NCBI RefSeq assembly: GCF_003324165.1 | Contig: NW_025407843.1 | Coordinates: 186,001 to 250,000 of the forward strand | Source of the DNA: Naegleria lovaniensis | Taxonomy: Eukaryota > Heterolobosea > Eutetramitea > Acrasida > Naegleriidae | Reading direction: 5' to 3' | DNA length: 64,000 bases | Part shown: positions 1 to 10,140 of the stretch, piece by piece | Position numbering within the stretch: the stretch's first letter is position 1 | Layout of the letters: each line of letters opens with the position of its first letter | Program-made: the position numbers and the translations under genes | The notes under the pieces: model-generated | Database searches by the model: none | What the model was told of the DNA's origin: nothing | Seen by the model: only the letters and a program-made list of their open reading frames with translations

Positions 1-224
1 GGCCAGAAAGAGCACGATCCTTTGAAGACTATGTCATCAAGTTAGCTCAGACTGGAAAATTGCCAGGAAAGATTAATGAGGAAACGTTAGTGAAAATGTT
101 AGAACAAATGTCAGGATCGTCAACCAAGGTCAAAATTCAACGAAAGAAGAGTGCATTTGACAGCGACGAAGAAGCTGATGAAGACGAGGACGAGGATGAA
201 GATGAAGATGATTTCTACAAGTAA
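1..224 (+). CDS. PDCD5: PDCD5 family protein, C-terminal part (5' partial)
   Basis: The open frame with codons at 3, 6, 9 and so on runs from the window edge to a TAA at 222-224 and gives the last 73 residues. It begins with a segment like RSFEDYVIKLAQTGKL, followed by a short helix and then VKIQRKKSAFDSDEE. That is the order seen at the C-terminus of PDCD5/TFAR19: helix, KVKFNRRK-like strand, DSD acidic tail. PDCD5 is a small nuclear/cytosolic DNA-binding protein linked to apoptosis and to the TRiC chaperonin in animals and is broadly conserved in eukaryotes and archaea. The acidic tail here is longer than in animals, a run of Asp/Glu ending in DDFYK. The start and N-terminal half lie outside the window. 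Confidence 0.85.
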   Translation, partial: PERARSFEDYVIKLAQTGKLPGKINEETLVKMLEQMSGSSTKVKIQRKKSAFDSDEEADEDEDEDEDEDDFYK

Positions 225-470
225 ATAATTACTGTAATTTAATTATTAAGTGTTCCGCAAACGATTGGACCTTTCCAATACACATCTTAATCATTCGATT
301 GGATGCCTTCTCTATTTGTTGGGTGAAAAGCAATGATTTTCTCTTTCCTGATCATGGTCAACAAAGGTCGCCCTTTGATCTACTCGCTTAATTTCTTGAC
401 AAAGAAGTTAAACCGCCAGTCCACGAAGGAAACCATGTTTTTTGACACAAAAAAACAAAAACTTTCACCA

Positions 471-1052
471 ATGAATCCACCAATGAAACTTGCTTCCAAT
501 CACGTGGTTGTTGTGGTCATGATACTTGGTCTGTTCTTATCTGTTGCCACACATTCGTTTGAAGTCGTTGTGTCTTCCACTAGTGAACCAGTTCAAGTTA
601 ACAAAGTCTTGCTGCCCAGCAGTCCTACCTCTGTTCTCACCCATGACACGTTGCAAACCAAAGCATCGTATGCATCAGCTTGTGACTGCCCAACATGTAC
701 ACCAATAGTTATGGAGCCAAAAACCTATGTCTATCTGAATGTCTCATGTCCGTCCAACACCTTTGCCAGATACAAAAGAATGAGTGTTGGAAGTACAAAT
801 CCTAATGACTATTTTACCACCACTACCATTGAAACCTCTGAGCAATATGCGTTCGAAACTGGAAATCCCTACATGTATTACATTTATCTCTCCAAAAAGA
901 ACTCATCTTGCTTTGCTGTAGAAGATGTCATTCTTCCAGTCACCAAGACACTCACCTATGTTCAATGTAACAATCTTCTCAATGCCAATTGTTCCCTTCT
1001 GTTCAATTACAATTACGTTTGTATGAAGGTAATCGATTCAGGTCGATCGTAA
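471..1052 (+). CDS. Secreted Cys-containing protein of unknown function
   Basis: The open frame starts at 333, but the ATG at 471 (or 483) puts a signal peptide at the N-terminus: a short basic stretch, then a run of Val/Leu/Ile ending in SVATHS. The mature part has a CDCPTC cluster, several scattered cysteines and N-glycosylation motifs (NVSC, KNSSC, ANCS), consistent with a secreted or surface protein. The frame ends at 1052, but a GTAATC donor-like site directly follows the AAG codon at 1026-1028. The last eight codons may therefore be intron, and further exons may exist downstream. No family was recognised. Confidence 0.55.
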   Translation: MNPPMKLASNHVVVVVMILGLFLSVATHSFEVVVSSTSEPVQVNKVLLPSSPTSVLTHDTLQTKASYASACDCPTCTPIVMEPKTYVYLNVSCPSNTFARYKRMSVGSTNPNDYFTTTTIETSEQYAFETGNPYMYYIYLSKKNSSCFAVEDVILPVTKTLTYVQCNNLLNANCSLLFNYNYVCMKVIDSGRS

Positions 1053-1503
1053 TCGATTTTTTCGACTTTGCACGAATAGCATCAACATCGTATCTCGTCA
1101 ACATCAAGCAAAATCGTTTTCGGGAAGAAACGTCCAAAAAATGATGGTTGACCGAATTTGAGCAAGTCGTTTTCGATTTTACTCGATTTTTTTTCGCACT
1201 TTTTCGAAAATCACAATACCCTCGATTGTTGCTTACGGGCGAGATTTTACAGTAATATGCAAAACAACAGCAAAATGATGGGAATGTCCATACGTTCACC
1301 ACGCAGATAGGTCTTGACCAAAAGTTGTTGTAATTCACATTTTCGCCGTATTCATGGATCCCTTCGAGGAAGGAATGGCCAACAATTTTTAATACCTCCA
1401 ACAAACCATTCAATCCATCAAACACACACTTGACAAATTGTTCGGATGAATGTAATTGGAAAGTCACAGGTTCTGTAATTACGTTTTTATACCAAACAAG
1501 CAT
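1003..1503 (-). CDS. Possible small gene on the minus strand, unknown
   Basis: A 166-residue open frame starts at a true ATG (1503). The first about 90 residues look protein-like, with an amphipathic stretch around HSSEQFVKCVFDGLNGLL. The rest is basic and low in quality and overlaps the 3' end of the neighbouring plus-strand frame at 1003-1052. It could be a short gene whose later part is really intron or UTR, or an exon of a longer minus-strand gene. No family recognised. Confidence 0.25.
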   Translation of the reverse strand: MLVWYKNVITEPVTFQLHSSEQFVKCVFDGLNGLLEVLKIVGHSFLEGIHEYGENVNYNNFWSRPICVVNVWTFPSFCCCFAYYCKISPVSNNRGYCDFRKSAKKNRVKSKTTCSNSVNHHFLDVSSRKRFCLMLTRYDVDAIRAKSKKSITIDLNRLPSYKRNCN

Positions 1504-1685
1504 GAACCATCACCTTCTTGGGAAAACGTTCCTTTTTTGATGAATGTGCGCCTTGCATCTTGGGCTCACTGGATTTCCAAATTTAAGGAAAACAAAAAAG
1601 CCAAACCAGACCTCCAGCACCAACCACAACAACACAGTTTATCAAGGTTGTCAACCAACTACACGACTCTCAACAACACATCATC

Positions 1686-2411
1686 ATGATGAGGAATCAA
1701 ACATTCAGCACAACAAATGCTTTACAGATGCAAGCACAGACTTGTCTTGTTACTAATGGCCATCAACATACCACAGAACCACGATACGTATCGTTGGACC
1801 AACAAGAATTGAGAATGATTAGTGATGATACCATCGTGTCCAATTGCACCTCGTCGGAACAGCAGCTACAACAACAAACAACATCCCCATACCGTCTCAC
1901 ACACATTCCAGTGAGAATGCATTTGTCATTCACTAACTGCCCCATGTCAGTTCGAGAAGTAACTCTGCGACTGCCAATTGACAGCATGACCGAGCAATAT
2001 TTGGATGTTTTTTGTAAATTTGAAAGTGATGATACCAAAATAGATGTATCATTAAGGTTGCCTATAGTTCTAATTTGGATTGCCATGGAATCAGCAAAGC
2101 ATCGACCTCAATTTTACCTTGATATTTATCTCAACCTGCATTCTTCCTTGATAAGAGATTCTTTAGAACGTGATAGTATTCAATGTTTTGTTGCCGGTAA
2201 AGAGAGAACCGATTCTCAATTCATTCACCATGAAGCAGTGACCAGTGGTAATTGCAACGTTTATCAAAAAACTTCAGGAGACATTGCCGTTAGAATTTGC
2301 ATGTTAAACCAACGTTTACCTCTCGTTCGTCTCGACACTTCAAACATTGAAAATGAATTATGTGACATCCTTTCGAATTGTAAAAGTTTGTCAGCCGATT
2401 CCTCAAATTGA
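1686..2411 (+). CDS. Unknown protein, 241 aa
   Basis: An intact ATG-to-stop frame. The first about 75 residues are Gln/Thr/Ser-rich and probably disordered. The rest has alternating hydrophobic patterns with two similar phrases, VTLRLPIDS and VSLRLPIVL, about 30 residues apart. These may be paired beta strands or a short internal repeat. There is no signal peptide and no convincing membrane segment. The family was not recognised and the gene is probably lineage-specific. Confidence 0.5.
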   Translation: MMRNQTFSTTNALQMQAQTCLVTNGHQHTTEPRYVSLDQQELRMISDDTIVSNCTSSEQQLQQQTTSPYRLTHIPVRMHLSFTNCPMSVREVTLRLPIDSMTEQYLDVFCKFESDDTKIDVSLRLPIVLIWIAMESAKHRPQFYLDIYLNLHSSLIRDSLERDSIQCFVAGKERTDSQFIHHEAVTSGNCNVYQKTSGDIAVRICMLNQRLPLVRLDTSNIENELCDILSNCKSLSADSSN

Positions 2412-2469
2412 ATTCAACTATGGACAGTTTTACATGCCTAATTTCGAACACAAAGAGCAGATTAGGCTA

Positions 2470-2791
2470 TCATGGTTTTATTGGGAGAGGTTCAAAGAAT
2501 TGTGATACTTGAAATAAGCCCTTTGTTTCATGTTGTATCTCTGTCACAGTAAAAGGTCGAGAAGGAACTGTGAAATGAACCGTTTCAACTTGTTCGAGAA
2601 CTGATGTTTCTGAACTTATCTTCTCATTGAACCACTCTTTACAACCATCACGGTCACACAATGTGTTCACTGATCCTTGATTACAGCGTGACAACTTCAC
2701 AAATCTCTTTCAATCAATCTTTCCAAACACTGAATTGACAAATTTTCATTTACCGTTCGTAAAAGACCAAGTAAAAAAACACAATTTCCAT
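2470..2791 (-). CDS. Possible two-exon small protein, unknown
   Basis: A minus-strand open frame ending at 2470 has no ATG of its own. A GT..AG intron at 2753-2705 (49 bp) would join it in phase to a 38-nt first exon whose ATG is at 2791. The product would be 90 residues with a hydrophobic start (MEIVFFYLVFYERF) and a Cys pair (LCDRDGC). The splice model rests only on frame and border dinucleotides. The alternative is that this is non-coding sequence between the genes at 1686 and 3187. Apart from this frame, 2412-3186 shows nothing else recognisable. Confidence 0.3.
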
Positions 2792-3186
2792 ATATACTGT
2801 TAGAAAACTTCATGAACCAAAGTTAAAATGTACTATTTCCACATTCAAATCGATTCTTCAGCTCTCTCATGTGAACAGGTGGAATCATTTTCATTCACTT
2901 TGTACTATTTTCAACTGTGAGCAAGTTTACAAACGCCCCATGCAGCCTGTTTCTACCATCTACGTCAAGGACACTTGATGCATGGTGCGAGACAAAGGGC
3001 AAGCATGAAAGTTAACATTTTACAATGTCCAAGTTCTATTTAAACCAGTTGGCCTTTGATTATTTGAAAATATAAAAAAAGATTGAAATCAGCCGACCAG
3101 CAATTTCAAATAATTTACTGAAAGCAACACTTTGAGAATCCTTTCACAACCACTCTCTCTCTGCCGATACTGAAATCATCTTCACC

Positions 3187-3816
3187 ATGAACCCATCATC
3201 ATCATTTCATCAACTGACAACATTTAATGAAAGTATTAATTCTGTGATGATAAGCTGTGACCATTCGGAAAGGACGAAAACAACAACTTCTACTCATGAC
3301 TCTCAATCATTAGAGCCACTCTCAAACGAAATCAAGACTACTTCATCGAAAAAGAAACCAACCAATGCCATTCTCAAGAGAAAGAGACAAAACTCTTTCG
3401 ATAGTTTGCAAGCAGCACAATACATGATTCAAAGAATTGTGAACACAGACAACCTTTCATCCTCCTGTTCGCTCAGCAATCAGCAAATCGACAAGAATGG
3501 AAATGGATCGAATAAGGATCTTTCCAACACTGATCTTTTTTCTTCAACAACAAGTGACAATGAAGTGTGTAACTTTTTAGAACAGATTCTCTCCAAGAAC
3601 AGTTCATTGATTGTTTCCGGAGAGACGCTGACGAGAGGAAAACGAACGAAAAGAGTTCATGTGCAAACCAACTCTACACAGTCGATTCATTCATACATTC
3701 ATCATGAATCAGTGAATAGCTGTCAAGCTCCTCATTCCTCTATGTTAACCAACAATGTATCATTACCACCCTCGTTTTACATGCAATCGAGTTATCAACT
3801 CTCCTTTATGAAATAG
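3187..3816 (+). CDS. Ser/Thr/Asn-rich unknown protein, 209 aa
   Basis: An intact frame with a clear ATG in an A/C-rich leader. The composition is dominated by Ser, Thr, Asn and Gln, with basic clusters (KKKPTNAILKRKRQ and RGKRTKR) that resemble nuclear localisation signals. A short helix-like stretch (SLQAAQYMIQRIV) and another (EVCNFLEQILSK) are the only ordered-looking parts. No domain recognised. A nuclear regulatory role is a guess from composition only. Confidence 0.5.
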   Translation: MNPSSSFHQLTTFNESINSVMISCDHSERTKTTTSTHDSQSLEPLSNEIKTTSSKKKPTNAILKRKRQNSFDSLQAAQYMIQRIVNTDNLSSSCSLSNQQIDKNGNGSNKDLSNTDLFSSTTSDNEVCNFLEQILSKNSSLIVSGETLTRGKRTKRVHVQTNSTQSIHSYIHHESVNSCQAPHSSMLTNNVSLPPSFYMQSSYQLSFMK

Positions 3817-4002
3817 ATGCAATTTTGTAAATTTTTGAGTGTATTTATATGTACAATACCAACAACAACCACAAAACACTAATGATCCAAACCACCACGC
3901 CACCATGTACAACTAACTGAAAGCACTAACTTTGAAATTAAACTGTAATACCAATTTTGTTCTGTACTTCATTACAATTTTCTTTTTTCGGAACTTTAAA
4001 AA

Positions 4003-4485
4003 ATGAAAGCTGGACAAGCATCATCATCACCACAGACCAAACAAGGACACAATGACACATCACAACAAGCAAACAAACAAGCTCGGAGCATCACTAAATA
4101 TTACGACCCAAAATCATCACTCTCACACATAATCGGAGATTATCGATTATTATCACCTTGGAACAAACTTAAATTTAATATCATTCAATTCATTGCGGAA
4201 TGGAGAGTTCTTTCACATAATATTTCTCAACAGCAAACGATGCATCACAAGTACAAATATTCAGATCCATATCTGGAAAAAGCTACACGAGAAATGTATC
4301 ATCCACAAATTGTTTCCTCTATGAAACAACGTTTTTCGAGATGGTTCAAATACTCACTGTATTTGACAGCCTTTTCTCTTCTTGTGGTGTACCCTTCCGC
4401 TTGCAAAATTTGGGAAACTGAAAAGAAGCGACGAGAGCTTTATCTATCTCAAAAATATACGTTTGACAAGGAAAAATCCATCTAG
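4003..4485 (+). CDS. Small single-pass membrane protein, possibly mitochondrial
   Basis: A 160-residue intact frame starts at an ATG preceded by an A-rich leader. The N-terminus is polar and Gln-rich. Residues 115-135 (YSLYLTAFSLLVVYPSACKI) form one membrane helix, preceded by basic residues (KQRFSRWFK) and followed by a charged tail (KKRRELYLSQ). This architecture is common among accessory subunits of mitochondrial inner-membrane complexes, but I recognise no specific family. Confidence 0.55.
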   Translation: MKAGQASSSPQTKQGHNDTSQQANKQARSITKYYDPKSSLSHIIGDYRLLSPWNKLKFNIIQFIAEWRVLSHNISQQQTMHHKYKYSDPYLEKATREMYHPQIVSSMKQRFSRWFKYSLYLTAFSLLVVYPSACKIWETEKKRRELYLSQKYTFDKEKSI

Positions 4486-4827
4486 GTCAACTTTCGTGTA
4501 CTATGTGTTAATCAGGCTGTGAAGAATTTTCACTTGTAACACACCACAGCGGTACGTTCATGTGGAAGATCTGAATTAAGGCTTCAATCAGTGTGCGAAT
4601 AGGACGATCAATGTTTATTCATGCTGTTTTTAGCCTTTCAGAGCATATTATCTCAATATTTTAGAGCGATTAAATATAGGACCATCTTCAATTTAACGAC
4701 TATTCACCAACTCTATTTCTAATCACTATGATTCATCCAAAAGATTTCATTCCAGCAAAATTACAGGACCTTAGATACTGGTTTTTCAACTCTTTAATGC
4801 TTTCTCAAGTGTAGCAGTTTGAAAATT
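4486..4827. other. Intergenic stretch between convergent genes
   Basis: AT-rich sequence between the 3' ends of the plus-strand gene ending at 4485 and the minus-strand gene ending at 4828. It must contain both 3' UTRs. No other structure was seen. Confidence 0.5.
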
Positions 4828-6720
4828 TTAGAAAATATCCATGAATTCGTGTGAACCGATCGACAGTCCTAGATAATTGTTGATTTCTGCATCTGAGTAT
4901 TTCTCGTCCATGATGTATGCTATGATCATTTCTTCGGTTTCCTTTTGTTCCTTCAACTTTTGGATTTTTTGAAGCTTTAGCTGTCTAAGCGTAACGTTAG
5001 GAGCTGATTTAGGAATAATTTCAGGTGCTTCTTTTGGCTCCTGTATGTTGATAACAATGTCTGAATTTCCATAATTTGTTCTTGTTTCGTCACTTGGCGT
5101 GAGACTTGAAAAATCACTTCTGGTGGTATATAATGAGCTTTTTTCACTTGAGAGATCTTCTTCATCCGTATATTTAATAGATCCTGTTTTTGGGTCAATA
5201 ATTAGCCTTGATTCTTTCTTTTTACGCTTAATGGAAGGAAGGGTAGGCCTGGAAGGAGCAGTGTTGAAAACTCTGTTTAAAATTTCATCTTTGGAAACTG
5301 TGCTTGTATTCGACGTAGTGCTTTTAAAACTTGATGTCTTTTTCAACGCTTTAGGTGTAGAAGATTTTTTTAAGTCTCGTAACAAATCCTGACTGCTTTG
5401 GGATAGGTGTTTCTCCTTCGTGACCAAACTCGATGTAATAATTTGATTAGAAGAAAAATTTCTTAGTAACTTCCGTTCCTGGTCAGCTTTCGAAACAGGC
5501 CCTAAAATCTTAGTTGTGGTTGAAGAATTTGTTTTGTTGGAAAACAAATTATTAAGGCTCATACTTGCAACTAAATGTCGCTCCTCAGGTATTGTGTGAG
5601 AGAAAAGCAGAGCTTCTTTACCGTTGACTTTTGCATCAACTCTCTTGTTTTTTCCAATTCTTGGAGTCGGCGATCTTACCAAGGATCCAGAACCGCTAGT
5701 TCCAGTGCCTGACGATGTTGTACCTTGAGAGTCCAGCGAGTCTCGCTGCTTTTGACCGTGTTTCGACTTAATGGAAGCTACTGAAGAGTGTTTTGAAAGA
5801 GCTTTCATTTGGTGTTCTTCGACAAGAGCTCTATGGATATCAGAAACAGTGTGATATCGATGAAATGATGATAATTGTGGTTTCTTAATACCAGATCCTG
5901 TTCTCTCAAGCCGATATGATGATTTAGTTTTCAAAAGCCCCTTTGACGCTGAATGGTTGAATATCTCAACTTCCACTGTGCTGCTAGAGGTTGTAGACAC
6001 CGTTTCCACTGACTTAATTTCGTCGTCATCCATTGGCAAATCTTCTTCATTATCTATATATTGCTGTACTGCCCCAAAACGAAAAACCTCCAAGCTTTCT
6101 CGTAAAACATTTCCTGCAGAAGGATTTCTTGTCATGACTTTTTGTAAAACAGCTTGGTCAATCGGTTTAGGGGACAACGTGTTGTAATTGTCAAAGTACG
6201 AAGAATCATCATATTTCATTGTGTTACTAGGTTGAGTTGTTGGGTCGATATTTACAATGGGCGATAGGAGATCAACATGCTTTTTCATATCCACAAAGCT
6301 TGAAGCCTTTGTTTTGAGCTTAGATGTTGCAATTAATGAAGGAGTCCTAAATGATAATGTAGCTTGAAGTGGAGAAGATTCTGGCTGGCGCGGTGGCTGC
6401 AGCTCTGAAGATGTAAGCGGTACAATTCTATTGCTTCTTCGGGGAGATCCATTCGTAGATTTGGAGCCACTGCTGGCGTTCTCTGCGTTTGTAACATCGT
6501 TCAGAGTAGGTACGGAAGGACATAAATTCATTAAGGCTGGTGTTGAAGAGGAGTTAATATCTTTGTTGGAAGGCTTGACTCTGAAGGATAAGCTTGAAGG
6601 TGTTGATGATGTTCTTATTGTTTTTTCCACTTTTTTCCTTGGCTTGTTGTCCCTGCAATGATCGTGGACATTAGAATCCGAAACTTTGGAGCATGAGAAT
6701 TTAAAAAGTGCGCTTCCCAT
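4828..6720 (-). CDS. Large Ser/Lys-rich disordered protein, unknown
   Basis: A 630-residue intact frame with an ATG at 6720. It is rich in Ser, Thr, Lys and Pro over most of its length, with phrases such as GTTSSGTGTSGSGSLVRS and several SP/TP sites. The C-terminus (about residues 585-630) turns helical and charged, with QLKLQKIQKLKEQKETEEM followed by a small acidic motif, and may be the only folded part. It starts MGSALFKFSC, with Gly2 and a nearby Cys, so N-terminal lipid attachment is possible but does not fit the usual myristoylation consensus. No family recognised. Confidence 0.6.
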   Translation of the reverse strand: MGSALFKFSCSKVSDSNVHDHCRDNKPRKKVEKTIRTSSTPSSLSFRVKPSNKDINSSSTPALMNLCPSVPTLNDVTNAENASSGSKSTNGSPRRSNRIVPLTSSELQPPRQPESSPLQATLSFRTPSLIATSKLKTKASSFVDMKKHVDLLSPIVNIDPTTQPSNTMKYDDSSYFDNYNTLSPKPIDQAVLQKVMTRNPSAGNVLRESLEVFRFGAVQQYIDNEEDLPMDDDEIKSVETVSTTSSSTVEVEIFNHSASKGLLKTKSSYRLERTGSGIKKPQLSSFHRYHTVSDIHRALVEEHQMKALSKHSSVASIKSKHGQKQRDSLDSQGTTSSGTGTSGSGSLVRSPTPRIGKNKRVDAKVNGKEALLFSHTIPEERHLVASMSLNNLFSNKTNSSTTTKILGPVSKADQERKLLRNFSSNQIITSSLVTKEKHLSQSSQDLLRDLKKSSTPKALKKTSSFKSTTSNTSTVSKDEILNRVFNTAPSRPTLPSIKRKKKESRLIIDPKTGSIKYTDEEDLSSEKSSLYTTRSDFSSLTPSDETRTNYGNSDIVINIQEPKEAPEIIPKSAPNVTLRQLKLQKIQKLKEQKETEEMIIAYIMDEKYSDAEINNYLGLSIGSHEFMDIF

Positions 6721-7257
6721 GATGATGGTAGTGTTATGTGATGATTACTATATATTTATCGAAAGAGTGAGGGAAGGAATAAACATAGCAAGACTGGCCA
6801 GCGAAAGTGAACTCCGGGCTTCAGGGACACGATTTATGTCCCTCGAAAAAAAAAAAGGTTCTGTAGAGAACCGGCTTAACGCTGGCAAAGAAAAATCTTG
6901 AAATTGAAGCTTCCAAGTTCACTGTTCTGTCAATAGAGAGCCCAGCGACAGGAGTTGGCGACCAAATCCATCCAGCAACCCGCTCTGTTGGCTTGTCTTG
7001 CTATGTAATAAATTAATAAAAAGACAGTGATGGGAGAGTGGTCTCTCTCAATTTAATACAATCCAGCCACAAAAACGTTGTCTTAAACGTATCATAACAA
7101 CCTCAGCACACAATATTACGCTCCAACCGAAAATTCCCTCCTAGTGCAAACAAAACGGCCTTTTTTTTAGGTATGCACATCTTTCCTTAATTGTTCAACA
7201 CTAACAGGCTGGCAACGATCGACCTTAAACGCTATTTCCATTAAAAATCTACAACTC
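6721..7257. other. Intergenic stretch
   Basis: Between the 5' end of the minus-strand gene at 6720 and the 3' end of the minus-strand gene at 7258. It contains an A11 run near 6848-6858. I looked for tRNA B-box patterns and found none convincing. Nothing else could be supported. Confidence 0.4.
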
Positions 7258-7740
7258 TCACTTGCTTTTCATGCTGCTGGTCATTGCTGCTCGGATAGTC
7301 TCAATGGGAATAACGATGGACAAGATTAACAGAACCACCAATAACAAGATGGAGAAAAGGAATAGGCCAAGGCTTACTTTGGCATAGATGGCTGCTTTCA
7401 CGAAGGATGATTTTCGAAACTATCTCCATACATGTGAGTCATCGTATATATATATCAACACCTACTCATTTCAACTTACCAATGCAAAGTTAACGACCCA
7501 AATGAAAGGGAAAAAGAACCCAATGATCATCAAAAACAAAGCAGTCGAATTTTCCTCATCGTTCGAAAAATTTGTAATCCTTCGTATGGATTTCCGAAGT
7601 GAGTGAAACCCACTCTTTCGTTGCCCATAATATGATGAGTAGCATGGCTCCGAGCAAGATGGTTCTCGAAATGATGACGTTTGGTTACCATCAGGCGTTG
7701 TGTTGTGATGAAGCTGGATGAGACATTGAGCTTCGGTCAT
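7258..7740 (-). CDS. Small two-TM membrane protein, two exons
   Basis: Exon 1 is 7740-7480 (ATG at 7740) and exon 2 is 7419-7258, joined by a 60-bp GT..AG intron (7479-7420) in phase 0. The 140-residue product has a polar N-terminus, a first membrane segment (TALFLMIIGFFFPFIWVVNF), a short loop with RKSSFVKAAIYAKVSLG, and a second segment (FLFSILLLVVLLILSIVIPI), ending MTSSMKSK. The loop joining two hairpin helices resembles small eukaryotic membrane proteins with an FIWLVN...ARxxAxVSLG pattern. I cannot name the family securely. Splicing is strongly supported because it links two hydrophobic segments in frame. Confidence 0.75.
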
Positions 7741-8007
7741 GATGATACGAAGAAAATGTGGTTTCTTTTGTTTTATGTGGTTTATAATCTCATCACGGCT
7801 CTTTGAAATGTTTCATGCAACCACACTATGCTCCCAATCATGTTCTTTCATGCTGAATGCGTGATATCACCCGCATGATGAGGACATATCCCACAGTACT
7901 GTAAAAAAATATCACCCTTCCCTTCCCTTATTTTTGAATATTTCTTTCGGAATCGGAAGGCAAGATTGATCAAATTGGATTATTTTAATATTATCATTGA
8001 ATCGAAG

Positions 8008-8574
8008 ATGAGTAGTAGCAACAACTTTGAAATTCCAGAAACAAGCGAAGGAAAAATTAACTATGCAAAAAAGCTGAAGGACGATGGTAACGATCAGTTC
8101 AAGCAAGGCAATTATTTAAAGGCCATCAAACTCTACAAGACCATCTTTCTCTATGTTACGGGATTAGAATCAAATTTAATGTCAGTAATGTCCAACAATA
8201 ATAACCCAAACGCAGGATCGTCTGCATCACAAACTCTCTCTGAAACAGAACAATTACAAGTTACAGCAAATCTAAATATTGCACAATGTTATCTCAAATT
8301 AGAGAAATATGAGCAAGCTTTGGAGTATTCACAACGAGCACTGAAATTGGAGCCTAACAATATTAAAGGAAGATTGAGAAAAGCTTTGGCACATCTCGGA
8401 TTGAATGACATTGATAATTCCGAGAGAGCGCTTGAAGATGTATCCAAAGAAATTCCAAATGATCCTCTCGTGAAACAAGGATACAAAAAATTAGAAGCAT
8501 TAAAAAAGGAACACAGAACAAAGGAAAAGAAGATGATGATGGGTATTTTCAGTGGTCTCGGATCCGATCAATAA
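8008..8574 (+). CDS. TPR protein, TTC9/co-chaperone-like
   Basis: The ATG at 8008 is the first true ATG; the upstream in-frame TTG is not used. The 188-residue product has a first TPR-like unit around residues 15-50 (KKLKDDGNDQFKQGNYLKAI), extended by LYVTGL. A low-complexity Asn/Ser insert follows, then two more TPR helical pairs (LNIAQCYLKLEKYEQALEYS and the following ALKLEPNNIKGRLRKALA), and a basic C-terminal helix. The long first repeat and the YVTGL phrase match TTC9 and FKBP-associated TPR proteins, which bind Hsp90/Hsp70 tails. The partner here is inferred. Confidence 0.75.
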   Translation: MSSSNNFEIPETSEGKINYAKKLKDDGNDQFKQGNYLKAIKLYKTIFLYVTGLESNLMSVMSNNNNPNAGSSASQTLSETEQLQVTANLNIAQCYLKLEKYEQALEYSQRALKLEPNNIKGRLRKALAHLGLNDIDNSERALEDVSKEIPNDPLVKQGYKKLEALKKEHRTKEKKMMMGIFSGLGSDQ

Positions 8575-8680
8575 ATTATTTAATGCTCTGTGGTGAAACA
8601 TCATTGTTGCGTGGATTCAATGCACGATAAAATTGTGAGATAGTTAATTGAAAATTCAAATTTTCCATCCTGCAAAAAAA

Positions 8681-10072
8681 ATGTGCCGTAAAATTCAGTC
8701 AGGCCTTGTGGGGTCGTTGTTGATGCACATGATGATACTATGCACCATCACGATGACCTTGTGTGTAGTTGAAGGCAATGCTTCATCATTGGTGAAAAAT
8801 TCTTTGGAGACTATTCCGACATTTTCCAACTTTAAAACGCTTACATTTTCTGGATTTGGTTCTGGAGCCTCTATGGCTGTTCAAATGCAATTTGCTCACT
8901 CAAAGAAAGTAGCTGGCGTTGCATCTTTTTCAGGGTTGCCATACTATTGCATTAAAAACAATTTAACAAGATTGGAAACATGTTTTAAACATACTGAACA
9001 AGTGACAGTGGATGAAATTGTGGACATTCTTCAAAAATTGACATATTACAATTTAATAGATGACTATTCAGAATCCATTTCTTCACATAGAGTTTATTTG
9101 CAAAGTGGAAGCCAAGACAAAAGCCTAACTCAAGCTGCTGCGATAAAGTCGAGAGAGCTGTTCGAATTTTTGAATGTTCCAAAGGAAAACATAAAAACAG
9201 TCCTTGACATTCCCTCTGGACATGCTATGGTATCCGTTGACTACAGTGACTCTGAAAAGAATAAGTGTGGAAGTGAAGTTCAAAAACCATATATTCAAAA
9301 TTGTGGATTTGATTTGGTGGCTGATGCTCTTAAATTCCTTCTGTTCCAAAATGATGACCAAAAATTTGTGAACAACAAGATAGCTAAAAAGAATGAGGAC
9401 TTACTGAATAACGTAAGTGCTAATATGATTGAGAAACAGGTCGAATGCTCACACTAATGATTAGCTCTTCAAGATTGATCAAACTCCATTTGCATCACAA
9501 AGACACTTAATGGGAGATTACGGATACTTGTACATTCCATCAGCTTGTCAAAAGGATGAAACTAAATGTACTCACATTGTAAGTCTTGGAGTTTTCATAC
9601 TGTAATTAACAATAATTTATTTAATAGCATGTTGCCTTCCATGGTTGTGACCAACTGGAAGAAGAATTTGCTCTCTATTCTGGATATAATAGAGTTGCTG
9701 AACAAAATAACATTGTTGTCATGTACCCTAGATCTTCGATTCAAGATAGATACAATCCACACGGATGGTAAGTTTACTAAGCCGTTTTTTTAATGTATAG
9801 AACTTTTGAATCGCAAAAATAGTTGGGACTTTTTTGGAACAGAGAATGGAGATGATTATCGTTCAGAGTTGTATTTAGCCAGGTTAGGACCACAAATGCA
9901 AACAGTTGCCAGGATGATTGAACAAGCTGGTCACAATATGGACATGAAGAAGTTACTCGAGAGAAGTGCTGCAGAAGTTTTATTAATGCTTGGAGCTGTG
10001 GTGCTTATTTTTGTGTACCAAATGTACAAGCTTGTCATTTCTCCATCCCAAAGGAAGAAAAAGTCAGACTAA
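8681..10072 (+). CDS. Type-2 PHB-depolymerase-like membrane-anchored protein
   Basis: Four exons: 8681-9412, 9465-9578, 9628-9767 and 9823-10072, all with GT..AG borders and matching phases, give 411 residues. A signal peptide (MCRKIQSGLVGSLLMHMMIL...) is followed by the lipase-box region SGFGSGASMAVQ, an Asp region (VYLQSGSQDKSL) and a His region (DIPSGHAMV). After these come YLYIPSAC, the oxyanion region VAFHGCDQL, YNRVAEQNNIVVMYPRS and HGCWDFFG. The order (lipase box before oxyanion HGC) is that of type-2 extracellular poly(3-hydroxybutyrate) depolymerases. The position of the nucleophile Ser in GxSxG is Gly60 here, so catalysis is doubtful. A C-terminal helix (VLLMLGAVVLIFVYQMY) and basic tail suggest membrane anchoring facing the lumen or outside. 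Confidence 0.85.
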
Positions 10073-10140
10073 CAATTTTCCAACCGAGACTTTTTAAGCA
10101 ATTTTGAAAAATCGTAAACACACATAAATACATTGCAAAG

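Noticed and set aside
6840-6900. Possible tRNA or small RNA near the A-run
   Set aside because: No cloverleaf or B-box pattern could be built by eye.
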